A DNA stretch of 13,679 bases from Pseudomonadota bacterium (lineage in GTDB: Bacteria; Pseudomonadota; Alphaproteobacteria; Micropepsales; Micropepsaceae), in the NCBI GenBank assembly GCA_021808875.1, contig JAKBAU010000062.1, forward strand, positions 1 through 13,679. Direction: 5' to 3'. Made by a program: the position numbers and the translations under genes. This document shows, one piece after another, positions 1-7,087 of the stretch. The notes beneath the pieces are model-generated. The model did not search any database and was not told the DNA's origin. It saw only the letters and a program-made list of their open reading frames with translations. Within the stretch, counting starts at the first letter, position 1. Each line of letters opens with the position of its first letter.

Positions 1-1534
1 GATTGTCGGGCGAGGTGCACAATCCCTTCACATAGGAACCGTCGATCTTGACCATGTCGACGTGGAGCATCTGCAGATTGCGGAACGAGGTATAACCAGC
101 GCCGAAATCGTCGATGGCAACGGTACAGCCCAGCTCGCGCAGATTGCTGACGAAGCGGGCGCTCTCCTCAAAGTCATTAAGCGCGGCGGTTTCAGTCAGC
201 TCCACGATCATGCGCCAGGCCACGTCGCGGTGGCAGCGTACATAGCTAACAAAGCTTTCGAGCCACGCCGGATCGCGCGCGGATGTGCCAGAGACATTGA
301 CCGCCAGACTGACACAAGGTTGGGCCCGCAATTGCGAAATCGTCATTTCCAGCGCGCAGCGATCAACCAGCCTGACCAGGCCCAGCTGTTCGACAGCCGG
401 GATGAAATGTCCGGCACTGAGAACTTCTCCGTCTGTGCGCCGCAGCCGCAGGAGGCACTCATAATGAACAGGCAGATGCTCGCCTGCCGTGACGATCGGC
501 TGATAGGCAAAGACCAGACGCTTCTCCTTGAGGGCTTTTACCACCTCGTCAGCGATCGTCATCAGGCGCAACCGTGCGGTTTCGCGTTGTGACGATTTGG
601 CATATGCGGCAAAGCCGTCGCGACCACCAGCTCGTGCCCGGTCCAGGGCTTCCTCGGCCCGCAACATGGCTTCCTGGCTCGAGGCTGCGGCGTGTGGCAG
701 GAAAACTCCGCCGACTGAAATGGTGACCGCAACCTCGCCAGCCTGCGTTGGGATCAGATCGGCACGCACACACGCGCGCAGCCGGTCGGCGACAATCGCA
801 ATCTCCCGTTCGCTGCACGTGTTTAAAATGATGCCGAGCTTGTTACCGGCACTGCGTCCAATGATATCGTCAGACCTCAATACTCTGCTGATGCGTTCGC
901 CGACCGCGACGATCACCTCGTCGGCTGCACCAAACCCATAGGCCTCATTGATCATGGCCAGGCGGTCGATGGCCGTAACAAGGTAGGCGCAACTACCGTT
1001 TTCGCGCTTGGCGGTATCGATAGTGCGGGCCAGTTCGGTGCGCAGGCTGGTGCGGTTGAGGTGGCCGGTCAGCTCGTCACGGGTGGCAAGATAGTGCAGC
1101 CGAGTGGTTTCCCGCCATTTTTCAGTGATGACACGAACGATGCCCGATAACCGCTCTGCCTGTCCGTCAGGACGGGCGATGCGGGCACCACGCATTTCAA
1201 AGACCACAGTGCCCAAGGCAGAACTAACCTCGAATTCGAGCTCGAAGGAGCGGTCACTCGGTGCCTTGGTTTCGATCAGACGTGTGAGTTCTGCCTGTGC
1301 TTCGGCGCACATCCAGCGGCGCAGCCCGTCGCCGCGGTAAAGCCGGTTGGGATCGGTATGCAAGGACAGAATCTCGCAATCGCCATCCCACACGATGCGA
1401 TCGTCGTGAAGCGTCCAATCAAATGAGACTTCTCGCGCTGCCGCCACCGATAGGCGCAGCCGGTCAATCTCATGTGCAGCGGCCAAAGCCCGCATACCGT
1501 CGACGGGCTTCTTCGGAAGCGTCTGACTAAGCAC
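1..1534 (-). CDS. PAS / degenerate GGDEF / EAL cyclic-di-GMP signalling protein, partial (3' end outside window)
   Basis: The minus-strand frame is open from about 1534 to the left edge, giving about 511 codons. The N-terminal ~120 residues look like a PAS-type sensor (AREVSFDWTLHDDRIVWDGD). A GGDEF-fold domain starts at RDELTGHLNR. Its signature loop reads AGNKL at residues ~229-233 (836-850) instead of GGDEF, so diguanylate cyclase activity is unlikely. The EAL domain begins at FAYQPIV and keeps the expected phosphodiesterase residues visible here: the Glu of YECLLRL (EAL position), Asn of LAVNVSG, Glu of ELTETA, the Asp pair of DDFGAGYTSF and Lys of VDMVKIDGSYV. The most likely role is c-di-GMP hydrolysis, with the degenerate GGDEF as a regulatory module. 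No transmembrane segment is visible. The start is uncertain: there is no in-frame ATG near the upstream stop, GTG at 1534 is used here, and ATG at 1495 is the alternative. The last catalytic EAL residues lie beyond the window. Confidence 0.9.
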   Translation of the reverse strand, partial: MLSQTLPKKPVDGMRALAAAHEIDRLRLSVAAAREVSFDWTLHDDRIVWDGDCEILSLHTDPNRLYRGDGLRRWMCAEAQAELTRLIETKAPSDRSFELEFEVSSALGTVVFEMRGARIARPDGQAERLSGIVRVITEKWRETTRLHYLATRDELTGHLNRTSLRTELARTIDTAKRENGSCAYLVTAIDRLAMINEAYGFGAADEVIVAVGERISRVLRSDDIIGRSAGNKLGIILNTCSEREIAIVADRLRACVRADLIPTQAGEVAVTISVGGVFLPHAAASSQEAMLRAEEALDRARAGGRDGFAAYAKSSQRETARLRLMTIADEVVKALKEKRLVFAYQPIVTAGEHLPVHYECLLRLRRTDGEVLSAGHFIPAVEQLGLVRLVDRCALEMTISQLRAQPCVSLAVNVSGTSARDPAWLESFVSYVRCHRDVAWRMIVELTETAALNDFEESARFVSNLRELGCTVAIDDFGAGYTSFRNLQMLHVDMVKIDGSYVKGLCTSPDN

Positions 1535-1668
1535 TACCCACCATCCCAGGCCTTCTTTCTGCGGCCTTTGCGCCGATCATGGTGGGCGCCTGTTAAAAAA
1601 TCAGAAATTTTGCCCTTGCGGGCCCCTTAGCTCTCCCCATCACTGCGATATTGAGTTAATATAGTGTT

Positions 1669-1986
1669 ATGACAACAGTGCGGCGTATAGGTTCTGTATC
1701 GAATTGGGCGCAGCCCAAAGCTGCGCACGCAGCGCGTGTCATAGATAGCGCCTATTTATCAACCAATTTGGACAACTCGCAGTCGCGGCATTGGGAACGT
1801 CCTCGCATGCTGTCCCAGAATGGGACAGATGAAAGCGGAGACGTCAAAATCGATGCTGGCTTTCTGGCGCAGTTGCTTGCGCAGGCAGATGCGGGTGATG
1901 AGGTAGTGTTGCTTCGCCAGCTCGCGGTGGAGGCTTATGGCGCCACACGCCGCAATGCGCCCCAGCAGCTGAACGCGGTTTATTAG
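1669..1986 (+). CDS. Hypothetical small protein (weakly supported)
   Basis: A 105-codon open frame that I do not recognise. The first ~46 residues look unlike a folded protein and lie over three short inverted repeats. The last ~59 residues, from the Met at 1807, are more protein-like: an acidic start, then the helical stretch AGFLAQLLAQADAGDEVVLLRQLAVEAYGAT. No Shine-Dalgarno is seen before ATG 1669. ATG 1807 has a GGGAA about 9 bases upstream, so the real product may be the 59-residue form. Its stop overlaps the stop of the convergent helix-turn-helix gene by three bases (1984-1986 against 1983-1985). It could be non-coding DNA between the EAL gene and the DUF1223 unit. Confidence 0.35.
   Translation: MTTVRRIGSVSNWAQPKAAHAARVIDSAYLSTNLDNSQSRHWERPRMLSQNGTDESGDVKIDAGFLAQLLAQADAGDEVVLLRQLAVEAYGATRRNAPQQLNAVY
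1704..1755 (+). repeat. Three small adjacent inverted repeats
   Basis: There are three perfect short hairpins in a row: TTGGGC-GCA-GCCCAA at 1704-1718, GCTGC-GCAC-GCAGC at 1720-1733 and ATAG-CGC-CTAT at 1745-1755. They lie at the start of a poorly supported ORF, just after an AT-rich stretch (1651-1668) with a TAATAT box. The 134 bases between the EAL gene and the ORF (1535-1668) otherwise hold only AT-rich segments and no gene. The hairpins could belong to a small RNA or a structured leader. None is followed by a T-run, so they do not look like an intrinsic terminator. Confidence 0.35.
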
Positions 1987-2294
1987 CGCCGGCGCGTTGC
2001 CAGCAGGGCGCGGATGGCAAGTAATTTCCCTTCAATCGCACTCAGTCGGGCGTGCCAAGGATCCCCGCTCTCGCGTGGCGTCGAAATGCCAGCCCGATTT
2101 GCGACCTCATCGCTCGAGACTGCGAGCAAACTCGCGAGGAGGCGAACCTCTGCCAGTGACAGTTCGCGTTGATCCTTGAAGAGGGCTGCAACGTCTTCGG
2201 AATTCAGTCCGAGGGTGCGGCCAAGATCCTCGCGGCTCAGGCCCAGTGTCACCAGCCGCGCATCGAACCAGGCCTGATCAAAAAACAGCGACAT
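1983..2294 (-). CDS. Small helix-turn-helix (XRE-like) DNA-binding protein
   Basis: This 103-residue protein starts MSLFFDQAWFDARLVTLGLSREDLG. Residues ~11-70 fit a Cro/CI-type helix-turn-helix: LGLSREDLGRTLGLNSEDVAALFKDQRELSLAEVRLLASLL. The segment after it (SSDEVANRAGISTP) suggests a further short helix. A final amphipathic helix with a basic tail (RLSAIEGKLLAIRALLATRRR) could be a dimerisation or contact element. The frame is open further upstream inside DUF1223, but ATG 2294 is chosen because it follows the DUF1223 stop by one base (TAG C ATG). It has no clear Shine-Dalgarno, which suggests reinitiation after DUF1223 termination. Target genes are unknown, and a link to DUF1223 function is inference from position only. 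Confidence 0.8.
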   Translation of the reverse strand: MSLFFDQAWFDARLVTLGLSREDLGRTLGLNSEDVAALFKDQRELSLAEVRLLASLLAVSSDEVANRAGISTPRESGDPWHARLSAIEGKLLAIRALLATRRR

Positions 2295-2295
2295 G

Positions 2296-3078
2296 CTATT
2301 TGCTGGCTGCGGGCCAGTCGATGGTAGTGGCGCCGAGGATCTGGCCATAGCCCCCTTGCTGCACGATGACGGTGATGCCGTCGCTGTGTCCTGCGTCGAT
2401 CGCCGCGCGGGGAAGATCAAGGGTCACCTTCTTGCCCTTCCACAGGCCCACAGCTTTGATTCCGGTCACGATGTCCCGATAGGAGAGGGTTCGTCCAGCA
2501 TTCTCGCCTGCGCCAATCTTGACCGTTGCGGAGGGACGTACCGTCATCATCCAGATCGTTGCCGGCTTTGACGAATTTATTTTGGCACCGCTGACAACCA
2601 CGTGCACTTCATTGGGAAGCACCGAGAGCCTGATGGGGACATCTGGCAGTTTGGCTTCGCGCGACGCGATCGCCTGATCGATGGCCGCGTCCTTGCTGCC
2701 GACAAGGTCCTTGCGGCCGTCAATGATCACTTGCGGGGTATAGACTCCGCCGCGCCCCATGGCTTGGGCGTAGGCCTTTTGGCGGTCGGTGTTGGCTTGC
2801 GTCGCCAGCGTGTCCCTCCAGCCCAGCATGTCCCAGTAGGTGATGGGGAGGCTGAGGGCCACAACATCCTTGCGGTTCGCGAGCTGAGCCAGAAATGCGT
2901 CTGCCGGTACACAGGAACTGCAGCCCTGGCTGGTATAGAGCTCGATCACGACCGGGCGCCTGGGTGCTAGCGCTGTGGCCAACGCGGGCGTCCAAAGGCC
3001 GAGCAAGATCATGGCCATGATCCGCCCCAGCCAGGAGGCGCAGCGGTCGTGGAGGGGCTGGAGGCGGTGAGGGCTCAT
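2296..3078 (-). CDS. Exported DUF1223 family protein, thioredoxin-like fold
   Basis: The product has about 260 residues. A basic N-terminus and a hydrophobic stretch (IMAMILLGLWTPALATA, ~20-36) look like a signal peptide, so the mature protein is probably periplasmic. The mature start PVVIELYTSQGCSSCVPAD is the DUF1223 signature, with a CxxC (C53, C56) at the position of a thioredoxin active site. GVYTPQVIIDG (~111-121) places a Pro where the thioredoxin cis-Pro would be. The C-terminal half looks like a beta-rich extension, as usual for the family. The biochemical function of DUF1223 is not established; a redox role is inference from the fold. ATG 3078 is preferred because it gives a normal signal peptide. 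An in-frame GTG at 3111 would add 11 residues. Neither start has a strong ribosome binding site. Confidence 0.85.
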   Translation of the reverse strand: MSPHRLQPLHDRCASWLGRIMAMILLGLWTPALATALAPRRPVVIELYTSQGCSSCVPADAFLAQLANRKDVVALSLPITYWDMLGWRDTLATQANTDRQKAYAQAMGRGGVYTPQVIIDGRKDLVGSKDAAIDQAIASREAKLPDVPIRLSVLPNEVHVVVSGAKINSSKPATIWMMTVRPSATVKIGAGENAGRTLSYRDIVTGIKAVGLWKGKKVTLDLPRAAIDAGHSDGITVIVQQGGYGQILGATTIDWPAASK

Positions 3079-3144
3079 GTCGGGACAATAGGGAGGACGA
3101 TTGTCCGCCACCAGTCACTTCGGCTTGATGAAATCGGGCCCAGT

Positions 3145-3156
3145 GGAAAGCTTTCC
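3145..3156. repeat. 12-base perfect palindrome between divergent genes
   Basis: GGAAAGCTTTCC is a perfect palindrome in the 163-base gap between the divergent DUF1223 (start 3078) and SHOCT (start 3242) genes. It could be a repressor or activator site for one or both. A second small hairpin, GGGCT-GCACA-AGCCC, sits at 3184-3198. No known operator is matched with confidence. Confidence 0.3.
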
Positions 3157-3241
3157 GCAGGGGCAACAAAAGCGGTGGAGAGAGGGCTGCACAAGCCCTT
3201 GGGGCTCCCTATATCTGGGCATGGTCTCAGGAGGGACGAGG

Positions 3242-3484
3242 ATGTGGCATAATAGTTGGATGTTTGGCGTCCATCACTGGATGTGGGCGTGGGGAATGCC
3301 GTTCGGAGGCTTCTGGTTCGTACTGTTTCTGGTGGGGCTCTTTGTGGTGTTGCTCATGCGTTCCCCGCATCGTCATCTGCCTCCGATGCGCTCCTCCGCT
3401 CTCGACCTGCTTGAGCAGCGCTACGCCCGCGGTGAGATCGGTCGTGAAGAATATCTTGAGAAAAGGCAGGATCTTTTAAGCTGA
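3242..3484 (+). CDS. Small SHOCT-domain membrane protein
   Basis: An 80-residue protein. Residues 1-20 are rich in Trp, His and Met (MWHNSWMFGVHHWMWAWGMP). Residues ~21-40 form one transmembrane helix (FGGFWFVLFLVGLFVVLLMR). Residues ~53-79 are a SHOCT (short C-terminal) domain: ALDLLEQRYARGEIGREEYLEKRQDLL. SHOCT motifs are common at the ends of small membrane proteins and are thought to mediate oligomerisation; the role of this protein is unknown. ATG 3242 is chosen over upstream in-frame starts because AGGAGGGA lies just before it with good spacing. It converges on phaR with a 10-base gap. The metal-ligand-like N-terminus could suggest metal handling, but that is speculation. Confidence 0.85.
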   Translation: MWHNSWMFGVHHWMWAWGMPFGGFWFVLFLVGLFVVLLMRSPHRHLPPMRSSALDLLEQRYARGEIGREEYLEKRQDLLS

Positions 3485-3494
3485 GCCGCGCAGC

Positions 3495-4100
3495 TTATTT
3501 GCGCTCGCGGGCGAGCTCGGCCAGCTGACGACGCATGGCCTCGATCTCGCTCTTCAGCTCGCTGATCTCTTCTGAGGCGGGCTGGGACGCAGCTTCGGAA
3601 GAATGATTGGAAGGGGTGTGCGCGGTGCCGTCCCGCGGCGGAGGGGCGAACGGAGAAAACATCTTCATCGCCCGTTCGAACATCGCCAGATTCTGCCGGG
3701 TTATCGTCTCGAACGCCGATCCGCCACCGCCAAAAGCCTCCGCCAGGCGCTGGCGCATCTGCTCCTGATTCTTGGCAAAACTCTCCATAGATAGATCGAG
3801 GTAGCCCGGTACAAAGGCCTGCAGCGAATCGCCATAAAGACGAATTAGCTGACGTAAAAAGCGGATGGGCAGAAGATTCTGTCCCTTGCTTTCTTCTTCG
3901 AAGATAATCTGGGTCAGAACCGAACGGGTGATGTCTTCGCCGGTGCGTGCATCACGGACCTCGAACTCAACCCCCGCCTTCACCATCGCGCAGAGATGAT
4001 CGAGCGTCACATAGCTCGACGTATGGGTGTTGTAGAGCCGACGGTTGGCGTACTTCTTGATGATGACGGATTCGCCCGTCGCGGTCTTTTCATCGCTCAC
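3495..4100 (-). CDS. phaR: Polyhydroxyalkanoate synthesis repressor PhaR
   Basis: A 201-residue protein. Residues ~12-72 are the PHB/PHA accumulation regulator DNA-binding domain, with its hallmark start IIKKYANRRLYNTHTSSYVTLDHL and the ITRSVLTQIIFEEES segment. Residues ~77-150 are the second PHB_acc region (LPIRFLRQLIRLYGDSLQAFVPGYLDLSMESF), linked in the family to sensing the polymer. A Pro/Ser-rich linker and a short coiled coil (~176-200, EEISELKSEIEAMRRQLAELARE) follow. In relatives, PhaR represses phasin and sometimes synthesis genes and is released when it binds nascent PHA granules. It is divergent from phaA with a 232-base gap, so control of phaA-phaB and of itself from that gap is plausible. 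Confidence 0.95.
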   Translation of the reverse strand: MSDEKTATGESVIIKKYANRRLYNTHTSSYVTLDHLCAMVKAGVEFEVRDARTGEDITRSVLTQIIFEEESKGQNLLPIRFLRQLIRLYGDSLQAFVPGYLDLSMESFAKNQEQMRQRLAEAFGGGGSAFETITRQNLAMFERAMKMFSPFAPPPRDGTAHTPSNHSSEAASQPASEEISELKSEIEAMRRQLAELARERK

Positions 4101-4204
4101 CGGTCTGCCTGCATCATGTGCCTGCCGCGCCGCCAGTCAGCGCTGCCTTGACGTAACAAGAGCATCACAATTCCACGGCTGTCCAGTGGCGTTTGGTCCG
4201 GGCG

Positions 4205-4215
4205 CTGCACCGCAC
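4205..4215. promoter_or_regulatory. Candidate PhaR half-operator dyad CTGC-N3-GCA
   Basis: CTGCACCGCAC contains the dyad TGC-N3-GCA. It is one base short of the CTGC-N3-GCAG form reported for PhaR of Paracoccus/Rhodobacter type (from memory). It lies 7 bases upstream of a TTGACC box in the phaR-phaA gap, where a repressor would act. Support is sequence likeness only. Confidence 0.35.
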
Positions 4216-4222
4216 CCTGAGG

Positions 4223-4250
4223 TTGACCGTTTAAGACATTGATATAAAAG
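4223..4250 (+). promoter_or_regulatory. phaA: Candidate sigma-70 type promoter for phaA
   Basis: A TTGACC box at 4223-4228 resembles a -35 element. The AT-rich stretch after it contains TATAAA (4243-4248, spacing 14) and TAAAAG (4245-4250, spacing 16). It lies about 85 bases before the phaA start, in the phaR-phaA gap. The spacing is short of the ideal 17, so the exact -10 is uncertain. Confidence 0.4.
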
Positions 4251-4332
4251 AATAATTCGTGCCAGTTTACCCTCGCTCGCATTCGCGGCATTGTACCGCC
4301 GATTTCTGCAATTCACGTAATAAGGATATGCC

Positions 4333-5505
4333 ATGACCGAAGTCGTCATCGTTTCTGCGGCCCGTACCCCGGTCGGCTCCTTTAATGGCGCCCTCGCCAA
4401 CCTGCCAGCCCATGAGCTGGGTCGGGCGGCGATCATCGCAGCACTGTCCCGTGCCGGGGTTGAGGGCAATGCCGTCGATGAGGTCGTGTTGGGCCAGGTG
4501 CTGACCGCGGCGGGTGGACAAAATCCCGGACGGCAGGCTGCGGTTGCGGCAGGTATTCCCCTCGAGACTCCAGCATGGCTGGTCAACCAGCTTTGCGGCT
4601 CTGGGCTGCGGGCTGTCGCGCTTGGCTATCAGGCAATCGTCAATGGCGATGCCCGCATCGTGGTTGCTGGTGGCCAGGAAAGCATGAGCCAGGCACCGCA
4701 CGCTGCCCATCTGCGCAATGGCGTGAAAATGGGGGGCCTCGAGTTTACCGATACCATGCTCAAAGACGGGTTGTGGGACGCATTTCATGGCTACCATATG
4801 GGGGTCACTGCCGAGAATGTTGCACGGCAATGGCAGATCACCCGCGAGCAGCAGGATGCATTTGCGGTCGCTTCGCAGAACAAGGCGGAAGCTGCGCGCA
4901 AAGCTGGCCGCTTCAATGACGAAATCGTTCCTGTCGTGGTCAAGGAACGCAAAGGCGAGCGCAATGTGGATCGCGACGAGTACATCCGCGATGGCGTAAC
5001 CTATGACAGCGTGAGTGGGCTGAAACCAGTTTTCCAGAAGGATGGATCGGTAACGGCAGCCAATGCCTCGGGCATCAACGATGGGGCAGCGGCGATGGTG
5101 CTGATGACTACGGCCGCGGCGAAGGACCGTGGCCTGAAGCCGCTCGCCCGCATCGCCTCCTGGGCCCATGCCGGTGTTGATCCGGCGATCATGGGCAGCG
5201 GACCAATACCGGCCTCGCGGGCGGCACTGAAAAAGGCAGGCTGGACCGTTTCGGATCTGGATCTGATCGAAGCCAATGAAGCGTTTGCAGCACAGGCCTG
5301 CGCCGTGAACAAGGACATGGGCTGGGATCCTGCCAAGGTGAATGTCAATGGCGGAGCGATCGCCATCGGTCATCCCATTGGTGCCAGTGGTGCGCGCATC
5401 CTGACGACGCTGCTTTTCGAGATGCAGAAACGTGATGCCAGGAAGGGACTGGCGACGTTGTGCATCGGCGGCGGTATGGGGATTGCCATGTGCGTTGAAC
5501 GCTGA
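4333..5505 (+). CDS. phaA: Acetyl-CoA C-acetyltransferase (beta-ketothiolase) PhaA
   Basis: A 390-residue biosynthetic thiolase, the usual length. It condenses two acetyl-CoA to acetoacetyl-CoA, the first step of polyhydroxybutyrate synthesis. The N-terminus [21 protein letters not shown] is typical. The acyl-accepting cysteine is C88 in [10 protein letters not shown]. The active-site histidine is H347 in [16 protein letters not shown], and the acid/base cysteine is C377 in CIGGGMGIA. The thiolase signature [11 protein letters not shown] is present. A Shine-Dalgarno AAGGA lies just upstream of ATG 4333. Its neighbours phaR (divergent) and phaB (downstream, same strand) support a PHB role over fatty acid degradation. 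It is separated from phaB by 188 bases containing inverted repeats, so the two may be expressed at different levels. The PHA synthase phaC is not in the window. Confidence 0.95.
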   Translation: MTEVVIVSAARTPVGSFNGALANLPAHELGRAAIIAALSRAGVEGNAVDEVVLGQVLTAAGGQNPGRQAAVAAGIPLETPAWLVNQLCGSGLRAVALGYQAIVNGDARIVVAGGQESMSQAPHAAHLRNGVKMGGLEFTDTMLKDGLWDAFHGYHMGVTAENVARQWQITREQQDAFAVASQNKAEAARKAGRFNDEIVPVVVKERKGERNVDRDEYIRDGVTYDSVSGLKPVFQKDGSVTAANASGINDGAAAMVLMTTAAAKDRGLKPLARIASWAHAGVDPAIMGSGPIPASRAALKKAGWTVSDLDLIEANEAFAAQACAVNKDMGWDPAKVNVNGGAIAIGHPIGASGARILTTLLFEMQKRDARKGLATLCIGGGMGIAMCVER

Positions 5506-5578
5506 GGAAAGCTAGGGCTGTCTGCGCGCCAGGCCCGACGCGCCTCGTGCACGGAACTTACCCTGACGGCGACGAAAA

Positions 5579-5615
5579 TGCCTCGCGCCCGGCTGCTGCA
5601 GCAGGGCCCGAGGCA
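5579..5615 (+). promoter_or_regulatory. GC-rich hairpin with CTGC-N4-GCAG core in phaA-phaB gap
   Basis: TGCCTCG (5579-5585) pairs with CGAGGCA (5609-5615). Inside, GCCC pairs with GGGC, and the centre is the perfect palindrome CTGCTGCAGCAG (5593-5604). The core fits CTGC-N4-GCAG, close to published PhaR targets in alphaproteobacteria. As RNA it would form a strong stem-loop, but no T-run follows, so a classical intrinsic terminator is unlikely. It may be a PhaR operator for phaB, an RNA-stabilising element at the end of phaA, or both. Confidence 0.45.
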
Positions 5616-5627
5616 GGTGGTGCAAAG

Positions 5628-5657
5628 TCCAAGTAGAGGCTTCAACTCGAACTTGGA
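5628..5657 (+). repeat. Second inverted repeat upstream of phaB
   Basis: TCCAAGT (5628-5634) and ACTTGGA (5651-5657) are perfect 7-base inverted arms around 16 bases, ending 36 bases before the phaB start. It could form a leader hairpin in the phaB transcript or be a regulator site. No known motif is matched. Confidence 0.35.
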
Positions 5658-5693
5658 GGGAACTGGCGATCGTGAACGGTGGAGGAGGTCAAG

Positions 5694-6416
5694 ATGGCGC
5701 GCGTGGCAGTGGTAACGGGGGGAACCCGGGGTATTGGCGAAGCGATTTCTTCTCGCCTTAAGGCGGCGGGATATGTTGTTGCAGCCAATTATTGCGGCAA
5801 TGACGTTCGTGCGGCTCAGTTTGCGGAGCGCACGGGAATCGCAGTTTATAAGTTCGATGTAGCCGATTTTGCAGCGGTGCAGCGCGCCACGGAGAAGATA
5901 AAGGCCGAGCTTGGGCCGGTCGAAATCGTCGTCAACAATGCGGGTATCACGCGTGATGGCACGATGAAGAAAATGAGCCGGGAGGGATGGGATGAAGTAC
6001 TCGATACCAATCTCGGTGGCTGTTTCAATATGAGCAAGGCTGTGTGGGACGACATGCTGGTGCGCGGTTTCGGCCGGATCGTCAATATCGGCTCCATCAA
6101 CGGCCAGGCGGGGCAATACGGCCAAGTCAACTATGCGGCCGCCAAATCTGGCATCCATGGCTTCACCAAGGCACTGGCACAGGAGGGCGCGGCGAAAGGC
6201 ATCACCGTGAATGCCATTGCTCCAGGCTATATCGACACGGATATGGTTGCGGCCGTCCCGGCCAATGTGCTGGAAAAGATCGTGGCCCGCATTCCGGTGG
6301 GACGTCTGGGGAAGGCCGACGAGATCGCACGCGGTGTTCTGTTTCTGGTCGCCGATGATGCCGGGTTCATCACAGGCTCGACATTGTCGATCAATGGCGG
6401 CCAGCACATGTACTGA
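5694..6416 (+). CDS. phaB: Acetoacetyl-CoA reductase PhaB (short-chain dehydrogenase)
   Basis: A 240-residue SDR enzyme that reduces acetoacetyl-CoA to (R)-3-hydroxybutyryl-CoA with NADPH, the monomer for PHB synthase. The cofactor loop is TGGTRGIG (~8-15), and NNAG is at 81-84. The catalytic triad is S134 (NIGSINGQAGQ), Y147 and K151 (NYAAAKSG), with the same S-to-Y and Y-to-K spacing as characterised PhaB. The C-terminus SINGGQHMY is typical of PhaB, separating it from FabG. ATG 5694 is chosen because GGAGGAGGT sits immediately upstream; the in-frame GTG at 5679 lies before that site. phaA upstream completes the two-step acetyl-CoA to hydroxybutyryl-CoA route. The ccm operon begins 41 bases after the stop, with no clear terminator between. 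Confidence 0.95.
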   Translation: MARVAVVTGGTRGIGEAISSRLKAAGYVVAANYCGNDVRAAQFAERTGIAVYKFDVADFAAVQRATEKIKAELGPVEIVVNNAGITRDGTMKKMSREGWDEVLDTNLGGCFNMSKAVWDDMLVRGFGRIVNIGSINGQAGQYGQVNYAAAKSGIHGFTKALAQEGAAKGITVNAIAPGYIDTDMVAAVPANVLEKIVARIPVGRLGKADEIARGVLFLVADDAGFITGSTLSINGGQHMY

Positions 6417-6457
6417 ACGGGCGGGACAAGTTCTGCGAACGCCGCTATGACGGGGCC

Positions 6458-7087
6458 ATGGATACACGACGCGTTTCGACACTGACCGTCTCGGACCTCG
6501 CCATTGTGCGTGGTGGACGCATTGTGTTCCGGCGGCTGGGCTTTGGCCTGTCTGCCGGAGAAGTGCTGTCCCTGGAAGGACCCAACGGGGCGGGTAAAAC
6601 CAGCCTTTTGCGGGTGCTGGCGGGGTTTCTTCCGGCTTTTGCCGGCCGCATCGAACTCACCATGTCCGATCACAGCCGCCTCGATGGCGATGAGCAGGCG
6701 CGTCGCGTCGGGTGGCTCGGCCATCAAGACGGGATCAAGCCGCAGCTCAGCGTGCTTGAAAATCTCGCCTTTTATGCCCGTCTCTATGGCCAAAGCGGGG
6801 CCGATCTGCGCGGCGTTCTGGATCAGGTGGGACTGACGCGGGCGCGTGATCTGCCGGGGCAGTATCTTTCGGCAGGCATGCGCCGGCGTTTGGCGTTGGC
6901 CCGCCTTTTAATTAGCCGTCGCCCTGTGTGGCTTCTGGATGAACCTCTGGCCGCCCTCGACGTTCGCGGCAAGGCGATGGTCGGGGACTTTGTTACGGCG
7001 CATTGCCGCGACGGGGGGCTGGTGATTGCGGCCACTCATGAAGCGCTTGGCCTTGACTGCGCCCGCCTGGAATTGGGCGCCGCATGA
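6458..7087 (+). CDS. ccmA: Heme exporter ATP-binding protein CcmA
   Basis: A 209-residue ABC ATPase of the System I cytochrome c maturation pathway. With CcmB, C and D it uses ATP hydrolysis to release holo-CcmE in the periplasm. Walker A is GPNGAGKT (41-48), the Q-loop glutamine is Q90, the signature is LSAGM (137-141), Walker B is VWLLDE (157-162) and the H-loop is ATHE (H194). The usual CcmA signature is LSAGQ, so the Met is a mild departure, followed by the usual RRRLALARL. ATG 6458 has only a GGGG run as a possible ribosome site. The stop overlaps the ccmB start by 4 bases (ATGA), as expected for a co-translated pair. Confidence 0.95.
   Translation: MDTRRVSTLTVSDLAIVRGGRIVFRRLGFGLSAGEVLSLEGPNGAGKTSLLRVLAGFLPAFAGRIELTMSDHSRLDGDEQARRVGWLGHQDGIKPQLSVLENLAFYARLYGQSGADLRGVLDQVGLTRARDLPGQYLSAGMRRRLALARLLISRRPVWLLDEPLAALDVRGKAMVGDFVTAHCRDGGLVIAATHEALGLDCARLELGAA

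Noticed and set aside
4267..5373. Long open frame (368 codons) on the minus strand opposite phaA
   Set aside because: It lies almost fully over phaA, which has all thiolase motifs. The antisense translation has no recognisable domain and fits a high-GC shadow.
5370..6482. Long open frame (370 codons) on the minus strand opposite phaB
   Set aside because: It covers phaB and the structured phaA-phaB gap. No family likeness, so a shadow of the SDR gene.
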